Below are positions 19,089-28,155 of a stretch of DNA of 64,000 nucleotides, piece by piece. The stretch covers positions 1,556,001-1,620,000 of the forward strand of contig NZ_CP025536.1 in assembly GCF_002953735.1 (NCBI RefSeq), read 5' to 3'. How positions within the stretch are numbered: the first letter of the stretch is position 1; each line of letters begins with the position of its first letter. The notes below the pieces were generated by a model, which was not told where the DNA came from, did no database searches, and saw only the letters and a list, made by a program, of their open reading frames with translations. The position numbers were made by a program, and so were the translations under genes. The stretch comes from Streptococcus pluranimalium. GTDB lineage: Bacteria > Bacillota > Bacilli > Lactobacillales > Streptococcaceae.

Positions 19089-20575
19089 TAATAATCTAAA
19101 GCATCAGCGTTACCAGGCTTATTACCAACAAAGTAACCAGTTTTAGCATTGATTGAGAACAAATAAGTTCCATCAGGTTTAAACATATTGTAGTAACCAT
19201 TGCCATTAATAATATTAACACGCTCAAGGATATAGTTATTCCCTGAAATATTTCCACGCGCCTGAGCTTTTCCAACAACCGTTTCTAAAATACCAGGAGC
19301 AAAGTTCCATGCAGCATTTCCAGAATCTGCGATAGCTGTGTTATTATAAGGAACACGACTAAGATGTCTCTGAAGACTACTACTATCATAATTCGAGATT
19401 CCATAAGAAGATGTCGTTGGTGCAGTCGGAGCTGGGGCTACTGACTGACTAGCCGGAGCTGGGTTAGCATTTTGACTTTCCGTTTGAGAAGCAGCCGCAG
19501 CTTCTTCAGCTGCTTTTGAAGCACTTTCACTAGCTGCAATACTTGATTGGCGACTAGCTTCTGCTTCTGAAGAACTGCTGTCTTTAATACCTTTCAATTC
19601 ATCTCGACCTTTTTTAACTGCTTTTTGTAAGAGATTATCTAACGTAGCATTTCCTGTGTTTAACGTTTCAACTGATAAGTCATCAAAGTTAGCATCTGCC
19701 TTAGGTTTCGCCGAATCGACTAATTCTCCATCAACAATAACATCTTTGTCAAACTTCGCATTGACAGCCTGAATACCATCAATTTGCTCTTTTAAGTTAT
19801 CATATTTTTCCTTGGCAGCGTCATAGAATTTTGTACCTTCTAATTTTTTAAGGGCTGCTTCTAACTCAGGAAGTTTTCCAAATTCACTATTTTTAAGTTT
19901 AAGCGCCTTGTCATCAATGAAGAAACCATCATACATCTTGCTAAAGGCTTCATTATCTTTAATAGCCTGTGCTGATGCATTTTTCCCAGATGAATCCAAA
20001 GGTTTATGGTTGCTGCTTGATGCCTTTGAAGAACTTGGACTTGTCTCTTTTTTATTGAAGTGATTCACAGCAAAGACCGTTCCAAAAATGGCTAAAAGGA
20101 GTGCTAATAAACCTAAGAAGATAGGTAATTTCCTCTTATAGAACGGCTTATCATCCAAATCACTCGAATTTCTCAAAATAGAATCATCTTCAGCTTCCTC
20201 CGACAAAGTAATCCCCTCTTGTTCGTCAGTCTTAGCATTATTTGAATTTTGCGCCACAACGGTTGCTGCTGTAGTATCTGTACTAGTAGTTACATCCGTT
20301 ATAGCAGCTTCTGATGCCACCGCTCCATTTTCAACTTCTTCTCGTTGCTTTTTGATAAAGTCATCCAAAGTGGCCGTATCCAACTCTTCCAAATTAACTT
20401 CTCTAGTTTCAAATTTTTGAGAAGCTACTTCTTCACGATGTTGCTTAATGTATTTATCTAAGATGCTGTCTTCGTCTGTTACACCAGCTTTAATCTCAGC
20501 ATCTTTTCTGACAGCCTCACCAATGGTTAAATCTTTTGCTTTGTCAAAGTCTAAGTTGTCATTTTCTTTACTCAT
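19088..20575 (-). CDS. mapZ: Mid-cell-anchored protein Z (MapZ/LocZ)
   Basis: MapZ marks the division site in streptococci and positions FtsZ; pneumococcal MapZ is phosphorylated by StkP. The 495-residue protein has an acidic cytoplasmic half (1-145), one transmembrane helix at about 149-170 (LPIFLGLLALLLAIFGTVF) and an extracellular part. The latter has a Lys/Asp-rich helical domain, a Ser/Ala/Pro linker and a compact C-terminal domain from about 395 that would bind peptidoglycan. The gene lies 11 bp after the rRNA methyltransferase gene, near rnpB and gpsB, exactly the streptococcal mapZ locus. The cytoplasmic region holds two similar motifs, LDKYIKQHREEV and LDDFIKKQREEV. Confidence 0.92.
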   Translation of the reverse strand: MSKENDNLDFDKAKDLTIGEAVRKDAEIKAGVTDEDSILDKYIKQHREEVASQKFETREVNLEELDTATLDDFIKKQREEVENGAVASEAAITDVTTSTDTTAATVVAQNSNNAKTDEQEGITLSEEAEDDSILRNSSDLDDKPFYKRKLPIFLGLLALLLAIFGTVFAVNHFNKKETSPSSSKASSSNHKPLDSSGKNASAQAIKDNEAFSKMYDGFFIDDKALKLKNSEFGKLPELEAALKKLEGTKFYDAAKEKYDNLKEQIDGIQAVNAKFDKDVIVDGELVDSAKPKADANFDDLSVETLNTGNATLDNLLQKAVKKGRDELKGIKDSSSSEAEASRQSSIAASESASKAAEEAAAASQTESQNANPAPASQSVAPAPTAPTTSSYGISNYDSSSLQRHLSRVPYNNTAIADSGNAAWNFAPGILETVVGKAQARGNISGNNYILERVNIINGNGYYNMFKPDGTYLFSINAKTGYFVGNKPGNADALDY

Positions 20576-20586
20576 ACAAGTCCTCT

Positions 20587-21744
20587 CTAATTAGCCTCTT
20601 GACGTTTAACACGTTGGCCAAAATATTGATACAAATCAACTTTCAAAGTACCATTATATAATTTTCGTTTTTTATCAGCCTGACTACCGTATTTGGTTTC
20701 AAAAGCTTCATCACTGGTCAAAATAAATTTGCTCCATGTCTTTAGTGGTGCAAAGGTTTGACCCATTTCATTATACAAGATGTCGATAGCTTTGTCATCA
20801 AGGAGTCGCTCACCATAAGGTGGATTAGAAATGATAACACCGTTGATTTTATCGGTTTTTAGGTCTTGAAGACGCATTTGTTTCAATTTGATAACATCTG
20901 CAAGTCCAACCTCTTCTGCATTCTTTTTAGCGATTTCAACCATTCGGCCATCAATATCAAAACCTGAAATGTCCAGTTCAATATCATAATTAGCTTCTGA
21001 TTCTGCCTCATCTCTCATCTCTTGGACCAAATCCTTAGATACCCAGGACCAGCTTTCAAAAGCAAATGTTCTATTAAAGCCTGGCGCGATATTCATACCA
21101 ATCATCGCAGCTTCTATGCAAAATGTTCCTGATCCACAGGTCGGGTCTATCAAAGGCTTATCTGGGTACCAATTACTGAGCATAAGGATAGCTGCTGCCA
21201 TATTTTCTTTAATCGGAGCACCACCTTTTTCAACACGATAACCACGTTTGAAAAGGCTAGAACCTGTCGTATCAATCATAATCGTTGCCACGTCTTTCAA
21301 GATCGAAACTTCAATTTTATATTCAGGTCCATTTTCCATCAAAGGAACACCTTCTGGGCGATGGTAAATCTTTTGCAGTTTTTTAACAACTGCTTTTTTA
21401 GTAATCGCTTGAACACTTGGTTCATTATGCAACTTTGATTTAACACACTTTGCCTTCGAAATGGGGAAGGTCGATCCTAAAGGCAAATAATTATCCCAAT
21501 CTAGAGAAAAGACACCTTGGAATAACTCTTCAAAGGTTTTAGCTGGAAATTTTCCAACAACAATTTTGATACGGTCAGCCGCACGGAGCCATAAATTTGT
21601 CTTGATAATAGTTTTAACGTCACCTTGAAAACGGACTTTACCATTTTCAACTTGGCACTCAATCCCCAAGTCTCTGATTTCACGTCCTACGACCGCTTCA
21701 AGTCCAGCTGCTGCTGTGGCGATTAATTCAAATCTTTCTTTCAT
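20587..21744 (-). CDS. THUMP-domain class I SAM-dependent rRNA methyltransferase (RlmL-type)
   Basis: The protein begins MKERFELIATAAAGLEAVVG and has an N-terminal THUMP/ferredoxin-like domain, then a Rossmann methyltransferase domain with DPTCGSGTFCIEAAM near 192-206 and ISNPPYGERL near 300. This is the family of E. coli RlmL that makes m2G in 23S rRNA; the exact target here is inferred. I used the ATG at 21744; a GTG at 21759 is in frame upstream but less likely. It lies downstream of rnpB and is close to mapZ, so the two are probably co-transcribed. Confidence 0.88.
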   Translation of the reverse strand: MKERFELIATAAAGLEAVVGREIRDLGIECQVENGKVRFQGDVKTIIKTNLWLRAADRIKIVVGKFPAKTFEELFQGVFSLDWDNYLPLGSTFPISKAKCVKSKLHNEPSVQAITKKAVVKKLQKIYHRPEGVPLMENGPEYKIEVSILKDVATIMIDTTGSSLFKRGYRVEKGGAPIKENMAAAILMLSNWYPDKPLIDPTCGSGTFCIEAAMIGMNIAPGFNRTFAFESWSWVSKDLVQEMRDEAESEANYDIELDISGFDIDGRMVEIAKKNAEEVGLADVIKLKQMRLQDLKTDKINGVIISNPPYGERLLDDKAIDILYNEMGQTFAPLKTWSKFILTSDEAFETKYGSQADKKRKLYNGTLKVDLYQYFGQRVKRQEAN

Positions 21745-21767
21745 TAGTACTTCTTTCACTTTTTACT

Positions 21768-21795
21768 GTTAAATAAAAGCTAGCCTAAGCTAGCT
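21768..21795 (-). terminator. Terminator of rnpB
   Basis: AGCTAGC and GCTAGCT form a 7-bp stem with a 4-nt loop, and the minus strand then reads TTTATTTAAC. It lies just beyond the RNase P RNA 3' end and before the methyltransferase start. Confidence 0.7.
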
Positions 21796-21807
21796 AAACC
21801 TATTATG

Positions 21808-22184
21808 TAATTTTCTATAAGCCATGTTTTGTTCAGAAGTTGACTAGGAACCAACTTCCTCGATAATCATCTGTCTACTGCTGTTGCAGTCAAGATAGTT
21901 CTGTTCGTCTTCCAGCTATCTCATGCCCCGACCAAAGTTTGGGTTGCTAGCTTGAGGGGTTTACCGCGTTCCACTTTCTAGGTTTCCCTAGAAACTTCGT
22001 CACTGTGGCACTTTCAAGGTTACTTTGGCATATCAAGGACTTAGCCATTTTACCTGCCGTAACGTATCATCATACGTCCCTAGGCTTATTTTTTCGCCTA
22101 GCACAAACACTACCGGCATCACAGCCAGTGCTAGCATGGACTTTCCTCATAGTATCAAAATACTACGCGATTATCCGAAAATCA
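21808..22184 (-). ncRNA. rnpB: RNase P RNA (class B)
   Basis: The minus strand reads as the Firmicutes class B RNase P RNA that cuts the 5' leader from pre-tRNA. Conserved landmarks are GAGGAAAGTCCATGCTAGCAC near 22150-22130, the region around GACGAACAGAACTATC, and P1 formed by GATTTTC at the 5' end and the GAAAATTAC region at the 3' end. The ends are set from P1 and are good to a few bases. It lies about 12 bp after the gpsB stop, as in other streptococci. Confidence 0.93.
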
Positions 22185-22190
22185 CACAGG

Positions 22191-22219
22191 AATATATTAT
22201 TCCGTAATTTGTTTACCAA
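22191..22219 (-). promoter_or_regulatory. Candidate rnpB promoter inside gpsB
   Basis: On the minus strand TTGGTA (22214-22219) and TATATT (22191-22196) are separated by 17 bp, and a start 7 nt later falls at the predicted 5' end of the RNase P RNA. The -35 and spacer overlap the last codons of gpsB. Confidence 0.6.
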
Positions 22220-22544
22220 AAACTTCTTTTTCCAAACGACTAATACGCTTCAAAATATCAAAGTTAGTCACAGGACTTTCTGATAACTGTTGAATACTAT
22301 CTGAAGTTCTCTGACCAAAGTTGACACCAGCTCTACTTGCTTGTGGCTGAGCTGTAACTTTTTTCAGACGTGCCTTCAATTGTTCGTTTTCTGCTTGAAG
22401 ATCTTCGATCATGCTCGCATAGGCTTCATAGTCTTTAATAACATCATCTAAAAACTCATCAACTTCTCGCTGATCATAGCCTCGCATTACTTTTTTAAAT
22501 TCTTTTTCAAAGATTTTTTTAGGGGTATTGATAATACTGGTCAT
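22197..22544 (-). CDS. gpsB: Cell division protein GpsB
   Basis: GpsB is a DivIVA-like coiled-coil protein that coordinates septal and peripheral wall synthesis and binds penicillin-binding proteins. The 115-residue protein has the conserved N-terminal lobe (KKIFEKEFKKVMRGYDQREV near 9-28, then FLDDVIKDYE), a coiled coil to about 65 and a C-terminal trimerisation segment. I started it at 22544 (MTSIINTPKK) because GGAG lies upstream; an ATG 24 bp earlier adds eight non-conserved residues. Confidence 0.95.
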   Translation of the reverse strand: MTSIINTPKKIFEKEFKKVMRGYDQREVDEFLDDVIKDYEAYASMIEDLQAENEQLKARLKKVTAQPQASRAGVNFGQRTSDSIQQLSESPVTNFDILKRISRLEKEVFGKQITE

Positions 22545-22658
22545 TCTCTTGTCTCCAACACTCGTCATTCTATTGATACGATAATCATTTAATCATAAAA
22601 TATCATACAGAAAATAGAATTAAAAAGCAAGCATTTCCCTCTATCATCAAGCTATTTG

Positions 22659-23177
22659 TTACTCATTTTCCATAGCAATGTCATTTAAGTCATCAAACCG
22701 TAATTGAGTGACTTTATAATCGGATTCCAGTATCATATTGTACAGGTATTTCAAATTTGTTTCATTGTCAGCATCATAAAATAAATAGGCTTGGTCTGTA
22801 TTCGCAATTAAAAATTGATGATATTGCTTCAATTGTCCGGGATTTTCATAAGCCTCAAAACTATATTTTACAAAATCAACTTGTTTAAAAGTAGCTAGTT
22901 TAGTTTGATTAGCTTCGTTCCAATCTTCTCCTTGATTGGCAAAACAGAATATTGTTGCTAGCTTTAAATTATAATCGTCTTTCATCTCATTAGCAACTTC
23001 TAACACCCAAAATTCAAAGCCTAAATTGCCTGTAAAAACAAGCCATTCCAATCCTTCTGAACAGAATCGTTCTAAGTCTCTCCTGATAGCTTTTTTAATG
23101 ATTAAAATACGTTCATCATTTTCCTTAAAAATTCCTAAATCAAAGCTGCGATAACCAGACACTAAAAGAGTGGTCAT
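22659..23177 (-). CDS. SLOG-domain protein of the YpsA/DUF1273 family
   Basis: This 172-residue protein starts [17 protein letters not shown], the typical beginning of the YpsA family, with a Rossmann-like SLOG nucleotide-binding fold. [18 protein letters not shown] near 48-65 is the glycine-containing loop that would hold a nucleotide. In Bacillus and Staphylococcus YpsA is encoded beside gpsB and has been tied to cell division; the ligand is unknown. It lies upstream of gpsB and is divergent from recU-pbp1A, which keeps that synteny. Confidence 0.85.
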   Translation of the reverse strand: MTTLLVSGYRSFDLGIFKENDERILIIKKAIRRDLERFCSEGLEWLVFTGNLGFEFWVLEVANEMKDDYNLKLATIFCFANQGEDWNEANQTKLATFKQVDFVKYSFEAYENPGQLKQYHQFLIANTDQAYLFYDADNETNLKYLYNMILESDYKVTQLRFDDLNDIAMENE

Positions 23178-23181
23178 AATT

Positions 23182-23210
23182 TTGTTGTCCTCTCAAAAAT
23201 ATGATATAAT
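23182..23210 (+). promoter_or_regulatory. Promoter of recU-pbp1A
   Basis: TTGTTG (23182-23187) and a consensus TATAAT (23205-23210) are 17 bp apart, giving a start near 23217 and a leader of about 39 nt with TAGGAGAAA just before the recU ATG. Confidence 0.75.
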
Positions 23211-23255
23211 GGTACGTGTTTATCTTACCATTATTTGAAATACTTTAGGAGAAAT

Positions 23256-23855
23256 ATGGTTAATTATCCTCATGGGATTGCTAAAAAAACACGACAAGTC
23301 TCTCCTTTAAAAAAGGAGTCTACAATCAACTTTGCCAATCGAGGGATGTCTTTTGAGTCGGCTATCAATGCTACCAATGACTACTATCTAGCCCATGGTA
23401 TTGCGGTTATCCACAAAAAACCGACACCTATACAAATTGTTAAAGTTGATTATCCTAAAAGGAGTCGGGCAAAGATTGTCGAAGCTTATTTTAGACAGGC
23501 ATCAACAACGGATTATTCTGGTGTTTATAATGGTCATTACATTGACTTTGAAGCTAAAGAAACCCGGCAGAAAACGGCTATGCCTTTGAAAAATTTTCAC
23601 GATCATCAAATTGATCATATGAAACGCGTCATTGATCAGAAAGGTATTTGCTTTGTTTTAATGCATTTTTCAACCTTAAAACAAACTTACTATTTGCCAG
23701 CTCAACACTTGATAGATTTTTATCAAGTTGAGAGTGGTAAGAGGTCCATGCCTTTGACTTTTATTCAACAACACGGTTTTGCTATAACCTTAGCAAGCTT
23801 TCCTCAAGTTCCATATCTTGATATTATTGAACAACATTTTTTAGGTGGAATATAA
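23256..23855 (+). CDS. recU: Holliday junction resolvase RecU
   Basis: RecU resolves Holliday junctions during recombination and chromosome segregation in Firmicutes. The 199-residue protein begins [11 protein letters not shown], with the family motif [19 protein letters not shown] near 29-47. The nuclease core follows ([18 protein letters not shown] near 89-106, then [13 protein letters not shown]). The start at 23256 has TAGGAGA upstream; an in-frame ATG at 23235 adds seven residues and lacks a site. pbp1A starts 1 bp after its stop, the conserved recU-pbp1A operon. Confidence 0.95.
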   Translation: MVNYPHGIAKKTRQVSPLKKESTINFANRGMSFESAINATNDYYLAHGIAVIHKKPTPIQIVKVDYPKRSRAKIVEAYFRQASTTDYSGVYNGHYIDFEAKETRQKTAMPLKNFHDHQIDHMKRVIDQKGICFVLMHFSTLKQTYYLPAQHLIDFYQVESGKRSMPLTFIQQHGFAITLASFPQVPYLDIIEQHFLGGI

Positions 23856-23856
23856 A

Positions 23857-26076
23857 ATGAATTACATTTCAAAAATCGCCAAATATATCCTTTTAGCAAT
23901 GGCTGGACTAGCTATTTTAGGAGTCGTTATTGGTGGTCTCCTCTTTACTTTTTATGCTAGTACAGCACCCAAATTATCTGAAGCTAAGTTAAAATCAACA
24001 ACTTCTAGTCTTATTTTTGATAGCGAAAATAATCTCATCGCTGACTTAGGAGCTGAAAAGCGTGAAAACGTAACAGCTGATAACATTCCACTTGATTTGG
24101 TCAATGCTATCACTTCTATTGAAGACCATCGTTTTTTTGAACATCGTGGTATTGATATTTACCGTATCCTAGGAGCAGCTTGGAACAACTTAACAAGTAA
24201 CACGACACAGGGTGGCTCAACTCTCGATCAGCAACTTATCAAGTTAGCCTACTTTTCTACCAACAAGTCTGACCAAAACCTAAAGCGTAAAGCGCAAGAG
24301 GGCTGGTTAGCCTATAAAATGGAAAAAGAGTATACAAAAGAAGAAATCCTAACATTCTATATCAATAAAGTATATATGGGGAATGGTAACTATGGGATGT
24401 TAACAGCTGCCAAGTCATACTTTGGAAAAGATTTAAAAGACTTGTCCATTGCTCAAGTAGCTCTATTAGCTGGAATCCCCCAAGCTCCTAGCCAATACGA
24501 TCCTTATACTAATCCCGAAACAGCTAAACACCGTCGAGACACTGTTCTATCAGAGATGTATGAATTGAAAAAAATTACTAAAGAACAGTATGACACTGCT
24601 ATCGCAACACCTATTAATGATGGTTTAAACGAACTTAAAAAAGAGGCTAGCTATGAGCCTTACTTCGATAACTATCTTAAAGAAGTTATCAATCAAGTTA
24701 AAGAGAAAACTGGAAAAGACGTCTATACAGCTGGCTTAAAAGTCTACACCAACGTTAATTCTGACTTCCAAAAATTCTTATGGGATATTTATAACACTGA
24801 TACCTATGTGTACTATCCTGATGATAAATTCCAGGTAGCCTCAACTGTGATGGATGTTACAAACGGTAACGTTGTTGCACAATTGGGTGGTCGTAAACAA
24901 GAAAATGTTTCCCTCGGAACCAATCAGGCAGTTCTTACCGATCGCGATTGGGGGTCAACAATGAAACCAATTACCGATTACGCACCTGCTCTTGAAAACG
25001 ACATCTACTCAGCTACTTCTGCAAATATTCAAGATAGTTACTACACATGGCCTGGAACGGACCAACAAGTCTATAACTGGGACCGTAAGTACTACGGTAA
25101 TATGACTATTCAACGTGCTATCCAGGAGTCTCGTAATATTCCTGCTATCAGAGCACTTGAAGCAGTTGGCTTGAAAAACGCTCAAAACTTCCTCAAAGGT
25201 CTAGGGATTAATTATCCTGAATTGCATTATTCTAATGCTATCTCAAGTAATACAAGCAGTAATAGTCAAAAATACGGCGCAAGCAGTGAAAAAATGGCTG
25301 CTGCCTATGCAAGCTTTGCAAACGGTGGTACCTACTATGAGCCTATGTATATCAATCGTATTGAGTTTAACGATGGTACGAAAGAAGATTATGCTGCACC
25401 TGGCAAACGTGCAATGAAGGCTACCACCGCTTATATGATGACTGATATGATGAAGTCTGTACTCTCTTATGGTATAGGGACCAATGCCGCTATTAGTGGC
25501 CTATATCAAGCAGGTAAAACTGGAACTTCAAACTATGCTGATGATGAATTAGCTAAGATAGAAGCTGAAACTGGTATCTACAACAGCGTTGTCGGTACTA
25601 TGGCCCCTGATGAAACTTTCGTCGGCTACACTAGCAAATATTCTATGGCAGTATGGACTGGTTATAGAAATCGTTTGACACCTTTATACGGTGGAATGCT
25701 TGACACAGCGACAGATATCTATCGAACAATGATGTCCTACATTACAGGGGGATACAGCGAAGATTGGATTATGCCTGACGGTCTTTATAGAAGTGGTAGT
25801 TACGTTTACCTCAGTGGCTATACTGGAAACACTAACCTAGGTAACTACAACTACAATACTTACGGTACCAATAATACTTTTGGAACCACTAATGGTAACT
25901 ACCTTAACGAAAACAGCTCTAATAGCAGTTCTATCCCTTCTTCCTCTGATGCTACGGCTAATCCTGCTTCTGAATCTCAGAACGGAAACACCGATAAGGA
26001 AGATAGCCCTCAAACAGATAACCAATCAAATCCAAATCAAGGTGGAAATCCTGGAAACCAAGATAAGGACGACTAA
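23857..26076 (+). CDS. pbp1A: Penicillin-binding protein 1A (bifunctional)
   Basis: PBP1a is a class A enzyme with glycosyltransferase and transpeptidase activities for peptidoglycan synthesis. A single transmembrane anchor lies at about 11-35. The glycosyltransferase domain shows [12 protein letters not shown] near 89-100 and [13 protein letters not shown] near 122. The transpeptidase has the active serine in [11 protein letters not shown] near 368 and KTGTSNYAD near 554. The C-terminus is a long Asn/Ser/Gly/Pro-rich tail. I started it at 23857 after AGGTGG; the ORF can be extended four codons. The product is 739 residues. Confidence 0.96.
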   Translation: MNYISKIAKYILLAMAGLAILGVVIGGLLFTFYASTAPKLSEAKLKSTTSSLIFDSENNLIADLGAEKRENVTADNIPLDLVNAITSIEDHRFFEHRGIDIYRILGAAWNNLTSNTTQGGSTLDQQLIKLAYFSTNKSDQNLKRKAQEGWLAYKMEKEYTKEEILTFYINKVYMGNGNYGMLTAAKSYFGKDLKDLSIAQVALLAGIPQAPSQYDPYTNPETAKHRRDTVLSEMYELKKITKEQYDTAIATPINDGLNELKKEASYEPYFDNYLKEVINQVKEKTGKDVYTAGLKVYTNVNSDFQKFLWDIYNTDTYVYYPDDKFQVASTVMDVTNGNVVAQLGGRKQENVSLGTNQAVLTDRDWGSTMKPITDYAPALENDIYSATSANIQDSYYTWPGTDQQVYNWDRKYYGNMTIQRAIQESRNIPAIRALEAVGLKNAQNFLKGLGINYPELHYSNAISSNTSSNSQKYGASSEKMAAAYASFANGGTYYEPMYINRIEFNDGTKEDYAAPGKRAMKATTAYMMTDMMKSVLSYGIGTNAAISGLYQAGKTGTSNYADDELAKIEAETGIYNSVVGTMAPDETFVGYTSKYSMAVWTGYRNRLTPLYGGMLDTATDIYRTMMSYITGGYSEDWIMPDGLYRSGSYVYLSGYTGNTNLGNYNYNTYGTNNTFGTTNGNYLNENSSNSSSIPSSSDATANPASESQNGNTDKEDSPQTDNQSNPNQGGNPGNQDKDD

Positions 26077-26122
26077 TCGCTTATAGTACCGCATGTGATA
26101 ACAATATAAATTACATGAAAAT

Positions 26123-26171
26123 AAGGAAAAGCCCTTACTAGTGTTCATCTCACTAGTAAGGGCTTTTCCTT
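26123..26171 (+). terminator. Long perfect hairpin after pbp1A
   Basis: A perfect 21-bp stem with a 7-nt loop (TTCATCT) lies 47 bp past the pbp1A stop. The arms contain AGCCCTTACTAGTG and its complement. The T-tract after the stem is weak, so it may act as a stability hairpin as well as a terminator. Confidence 0.7.
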
Positions 26172-26555
26172 GATAACTTTTATAGAAAAAATTGATAAAA
26201 GCGAGGCTATCGTGAGATAGTTCTCCCATTCACTAATATCATATAACATTTTGACAAAGAGACAAAGATTCAGCTTAAAACTTTTAAAAAACAAAAACTG
26301 GCTTAGAATAAACTTATCAAGAAACTTTGATTCTAAGCCAGTTTATATTATTCAGTTTTTAACATAATATCTAAAGTCTACCTTGCTGCTCCGATTCTAT
26401 TTGTTATAACAGAAAAGGCAAGATACTTACCTTCACTGGTTAAAGTAATAACAAAATTAGGAATAAATAGAATTAAGTCCCAAATTATCAGACCTAATCT
26501 CTGAACAATATATTTGGACTAAGATGAGTACCTTATGACTTAATCGCAATATTTC
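26172..26555. other. Intergenic region between pbp1A and the solute-binding protein gene
   Basis: Apart from two hairpins I see no gene. One hairpin follows pbp1A and one serves the minus-strand gene. The remainder is A/T-rich without a convincing ORF. Confidence 0.5.
26285..26344 (-). terminator. Terminator of the solute-binding protein gene
   Basis: AAACTGGCTTAGAAT and ATTCTAAGCCAGTTT are a perfect 15-bp inverted repeat with a 20-nt loop. On the minus strand the stem is followed by TTTTTGTTTTTT, a strong T-tract. It lies about 210 bp past the gene it probably serves. Confidence 0.75.
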
Positions 26556-27443
26556 CTAATTTACCTTCAATATAAAATCATCTGGATCAGATACTATTTT
26601 GCTACTTTTCCCCTTTGTAGCATGTGGTAAGGACAATTTAAGATGGTCTAAGTGATTATCTTCCACCAAGTAGCGCCTCGATAATTTCGCCATTGTACCG
26701 TCTCTATAGAGAGTTAGTAAGCGTTGATTAACAAAGCGATGAAGCTCCTTTTCTTCTCTAGAAAAAATATAGTGTACAGGGGTATGATCAAATTTAGGGA
26801 GACCGACAGTAACTTGCTGGAGATTACTAAAGCGGTTATCTTTGATTAAATGGTTGGTTGCTAATTGATCAAATAGTTTAAAATCATAGTCCCCACGATT
26901 GAGACTATCGAACATACTAGTAAGACTCTCATTAGTATACTCTAATTGAACAGGAGTTTGAGGATTCTCCTCATTATATTTTTCCCAAAAATTAGCCGTT
27001 GTCGTTCCATGAATAACCCTTGTTCTCTTATTGGTAAGATCTTTAAATTGCTTGATACCACTGTTTTTATTAACTATCAAAACAGTACTATTATGTGCAG
27101 TTGCATAAGAATATAAAAAATAATTTTGACGCTCATCCGTCCTGGCAATTGAGCTAGCTCCCATTTGATAGTTATTTTCTTTAATTCCAGCAAAAATAGA
27201 AGACCACTCTGTTTTACGAATTTTTAGCTGATAAGTGTTAGAATCTTTAAAAATTTCTCTTGCTAACTCAATTTCATAACCTGTTAGTGCCTCATCTTTT
27301 ATATATGAGAATGGTTTTGTTGTACCGACAGTTGCCAAGGTCACCGTTCTACGCTGAGGTTTCCAACATTCTATCAGTAAAAATCCTAGCAGTGCTATGA
27401 TAGTAAATCCAAGATATAAACCCATGACTTTTTTTAATTTCAT
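26556..27443 (-). CDS. Family 3 extracellular solute-binding protein, membrane-anchored
   Basis: This 295-residue protein is an amino-acid-type periplasmic-binding-protein homologue. An N-terminal hydrophobic segment at about 8-26 is followed by a SBP_bac_3 domain (TLATVGTTKPFSYIKDEAL near 35-53, GYEIELAREIF, WSSIFAGIKENNYQMGASSIA and YDFKLFDQLA). The segment ends LLIECWKP, but Glu before Cys does not fit a lipobox, so it may be anchored by an uncleaved helix. No permease or ATPase gene is adjacent. The ligand cannot be told; amino acids such as cystine are the usual class. Confidence 0.85.
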   Translation of the reverse strand: MKLKKVMGLYLGFTIIALLGFLLIECWKPQRRTVTLATVGTTKPFSYIKDEALTGYEIELAREIFKDSNTYQLKIRKTEWSSIFAGIKENNYQMGASSIARTDERQNYFLYSYATAHNSTVLIVNKNSGIKQFKDLTNKRTRVIHGTTTANFWEKYNEENPQTPVQLEYTNESLTSMFDSLNRGDYDFKLFDQLATNHLIKDNRFSNLQQVTVGLPKFDHTPVHYIFSREEKELHRFVNQRLLTLYRDGTMAKLSRRYLVEDNHLDHLKLSLPHATKGKSSKIVSDPDDFILKVN

Positions 27444-27579
27444 TCTGCCTACTTCTATTTTAAAGGTTATTCATATTTTAGCACGCTATCGAATTTTTAA
27501 CAATATTTTGTCATATCTCATTAACGAAAAGACTCTGGGATGTACTGTCCACCAATAATGGGACATCAGAAAAATACTT

Positions 27580-27737
27580 TTATACACCCGCTTTTCTTAT
27601 CCAGCTGCGGTACTTTATTGCTGTTCCACCTTCAAGCGTAATTGCTCCACGTCAGATGGCTGTTCTAGCCCAAAGTTAGAAATGAACAAGTGATAGGAAA
27701 TCCAATTGTTCGAGTTACTGATTTTCGTCCTACTCTC
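27580..27737 (-). pseudogene. Unidentified coding remnant (two overlapping frames)
   Basis: The minus strand carries a 40-codon open stretch with no start (ISNSNNWISYHLFISNFGLE, then QPSDVEQLRLKVEQQ, stop at 27615). A neighbouring frame continues RGAITLEGGTAIKYRSWIRK to a stop at 27580. Together they look like the C-terminal end of one gene broken by a frameshift near 27650. I do not recognise the family. Confidence 0.3.
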
Positions 27738-27776
27738 CTATTTTTTTAGTACTAGGAGTTGCGAGAAGTAAGGTAG

Positions 27777-28016
27777 TTACCGCCTAAAAAGGTATTTATC
27801 GGCACGTTCCTTAGTATAACTAAGGTTATTTGCCGCAACTTGATAATGACCACTGTCTAAACCAACAAAAATACTTTCCCAAGTCGTCTTTTTAAAAGAA
27901 AAGAGGCGGATATCTCCTGCAGTAGCCACAACCACTTCCTTCTCCTTGTCATGAGCAAAAGGTGCTACAAGTAAACTTCCTACAACAACTAATCCTAAAA
28001 TAATATTTTTCTTCAT
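27777..28016 (-). pseudogene. Truncated family 3 solute-binding protein
   Basis: This 79-codon frame has a signal peptide (MKKNIILGLVVVGSLLVAPF), the start of a mature SBP (VVVATAGDIRLFSFKK), then TTWESIFVGLDSGHYQVAAN and NLSYTKERADKYLF. In intact relatives a lobe of about 30 residues separates the two parts and about 150 residues follow. The gene thus has an internal deletion and has lost its C-terminus. It differs from the intact paralogue 330 bp downstream, so it is a decayed separate gene and not a recent duplicate. Confidence 0.75.
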
Positions 28017-28123
28017 ACCTTATCTCCATTCTAATAGTCACTAACAACTTAGTTGATATGATACCAAAGACTCTGGACGATGACTAATCCTATTTTTTAT
28101 GGTAAGTTATCATAAATCTTTCT

Positions 28124-28150
28124 AACAAAAAAGAGGCTTGAGCCTCTCTT
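28124..28150 (-). terminator. Terminator of yebC
   Basis: AGAGGCT and AGCCTCT form a 7-bp stem with a TG loop; the minus strand continues TTTTTTGTTAG. It lies just after the yebC stop. Confidence 0.75.
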
Positions 28151-28155
28151 CTTTA

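Noticed and set aside
22005..22283. Plus-strand frames across the rnpB region
   Set aside because: They fall on the antisense strand of the RNase P RNA and gpsB; the structured RNA explains the sequence.
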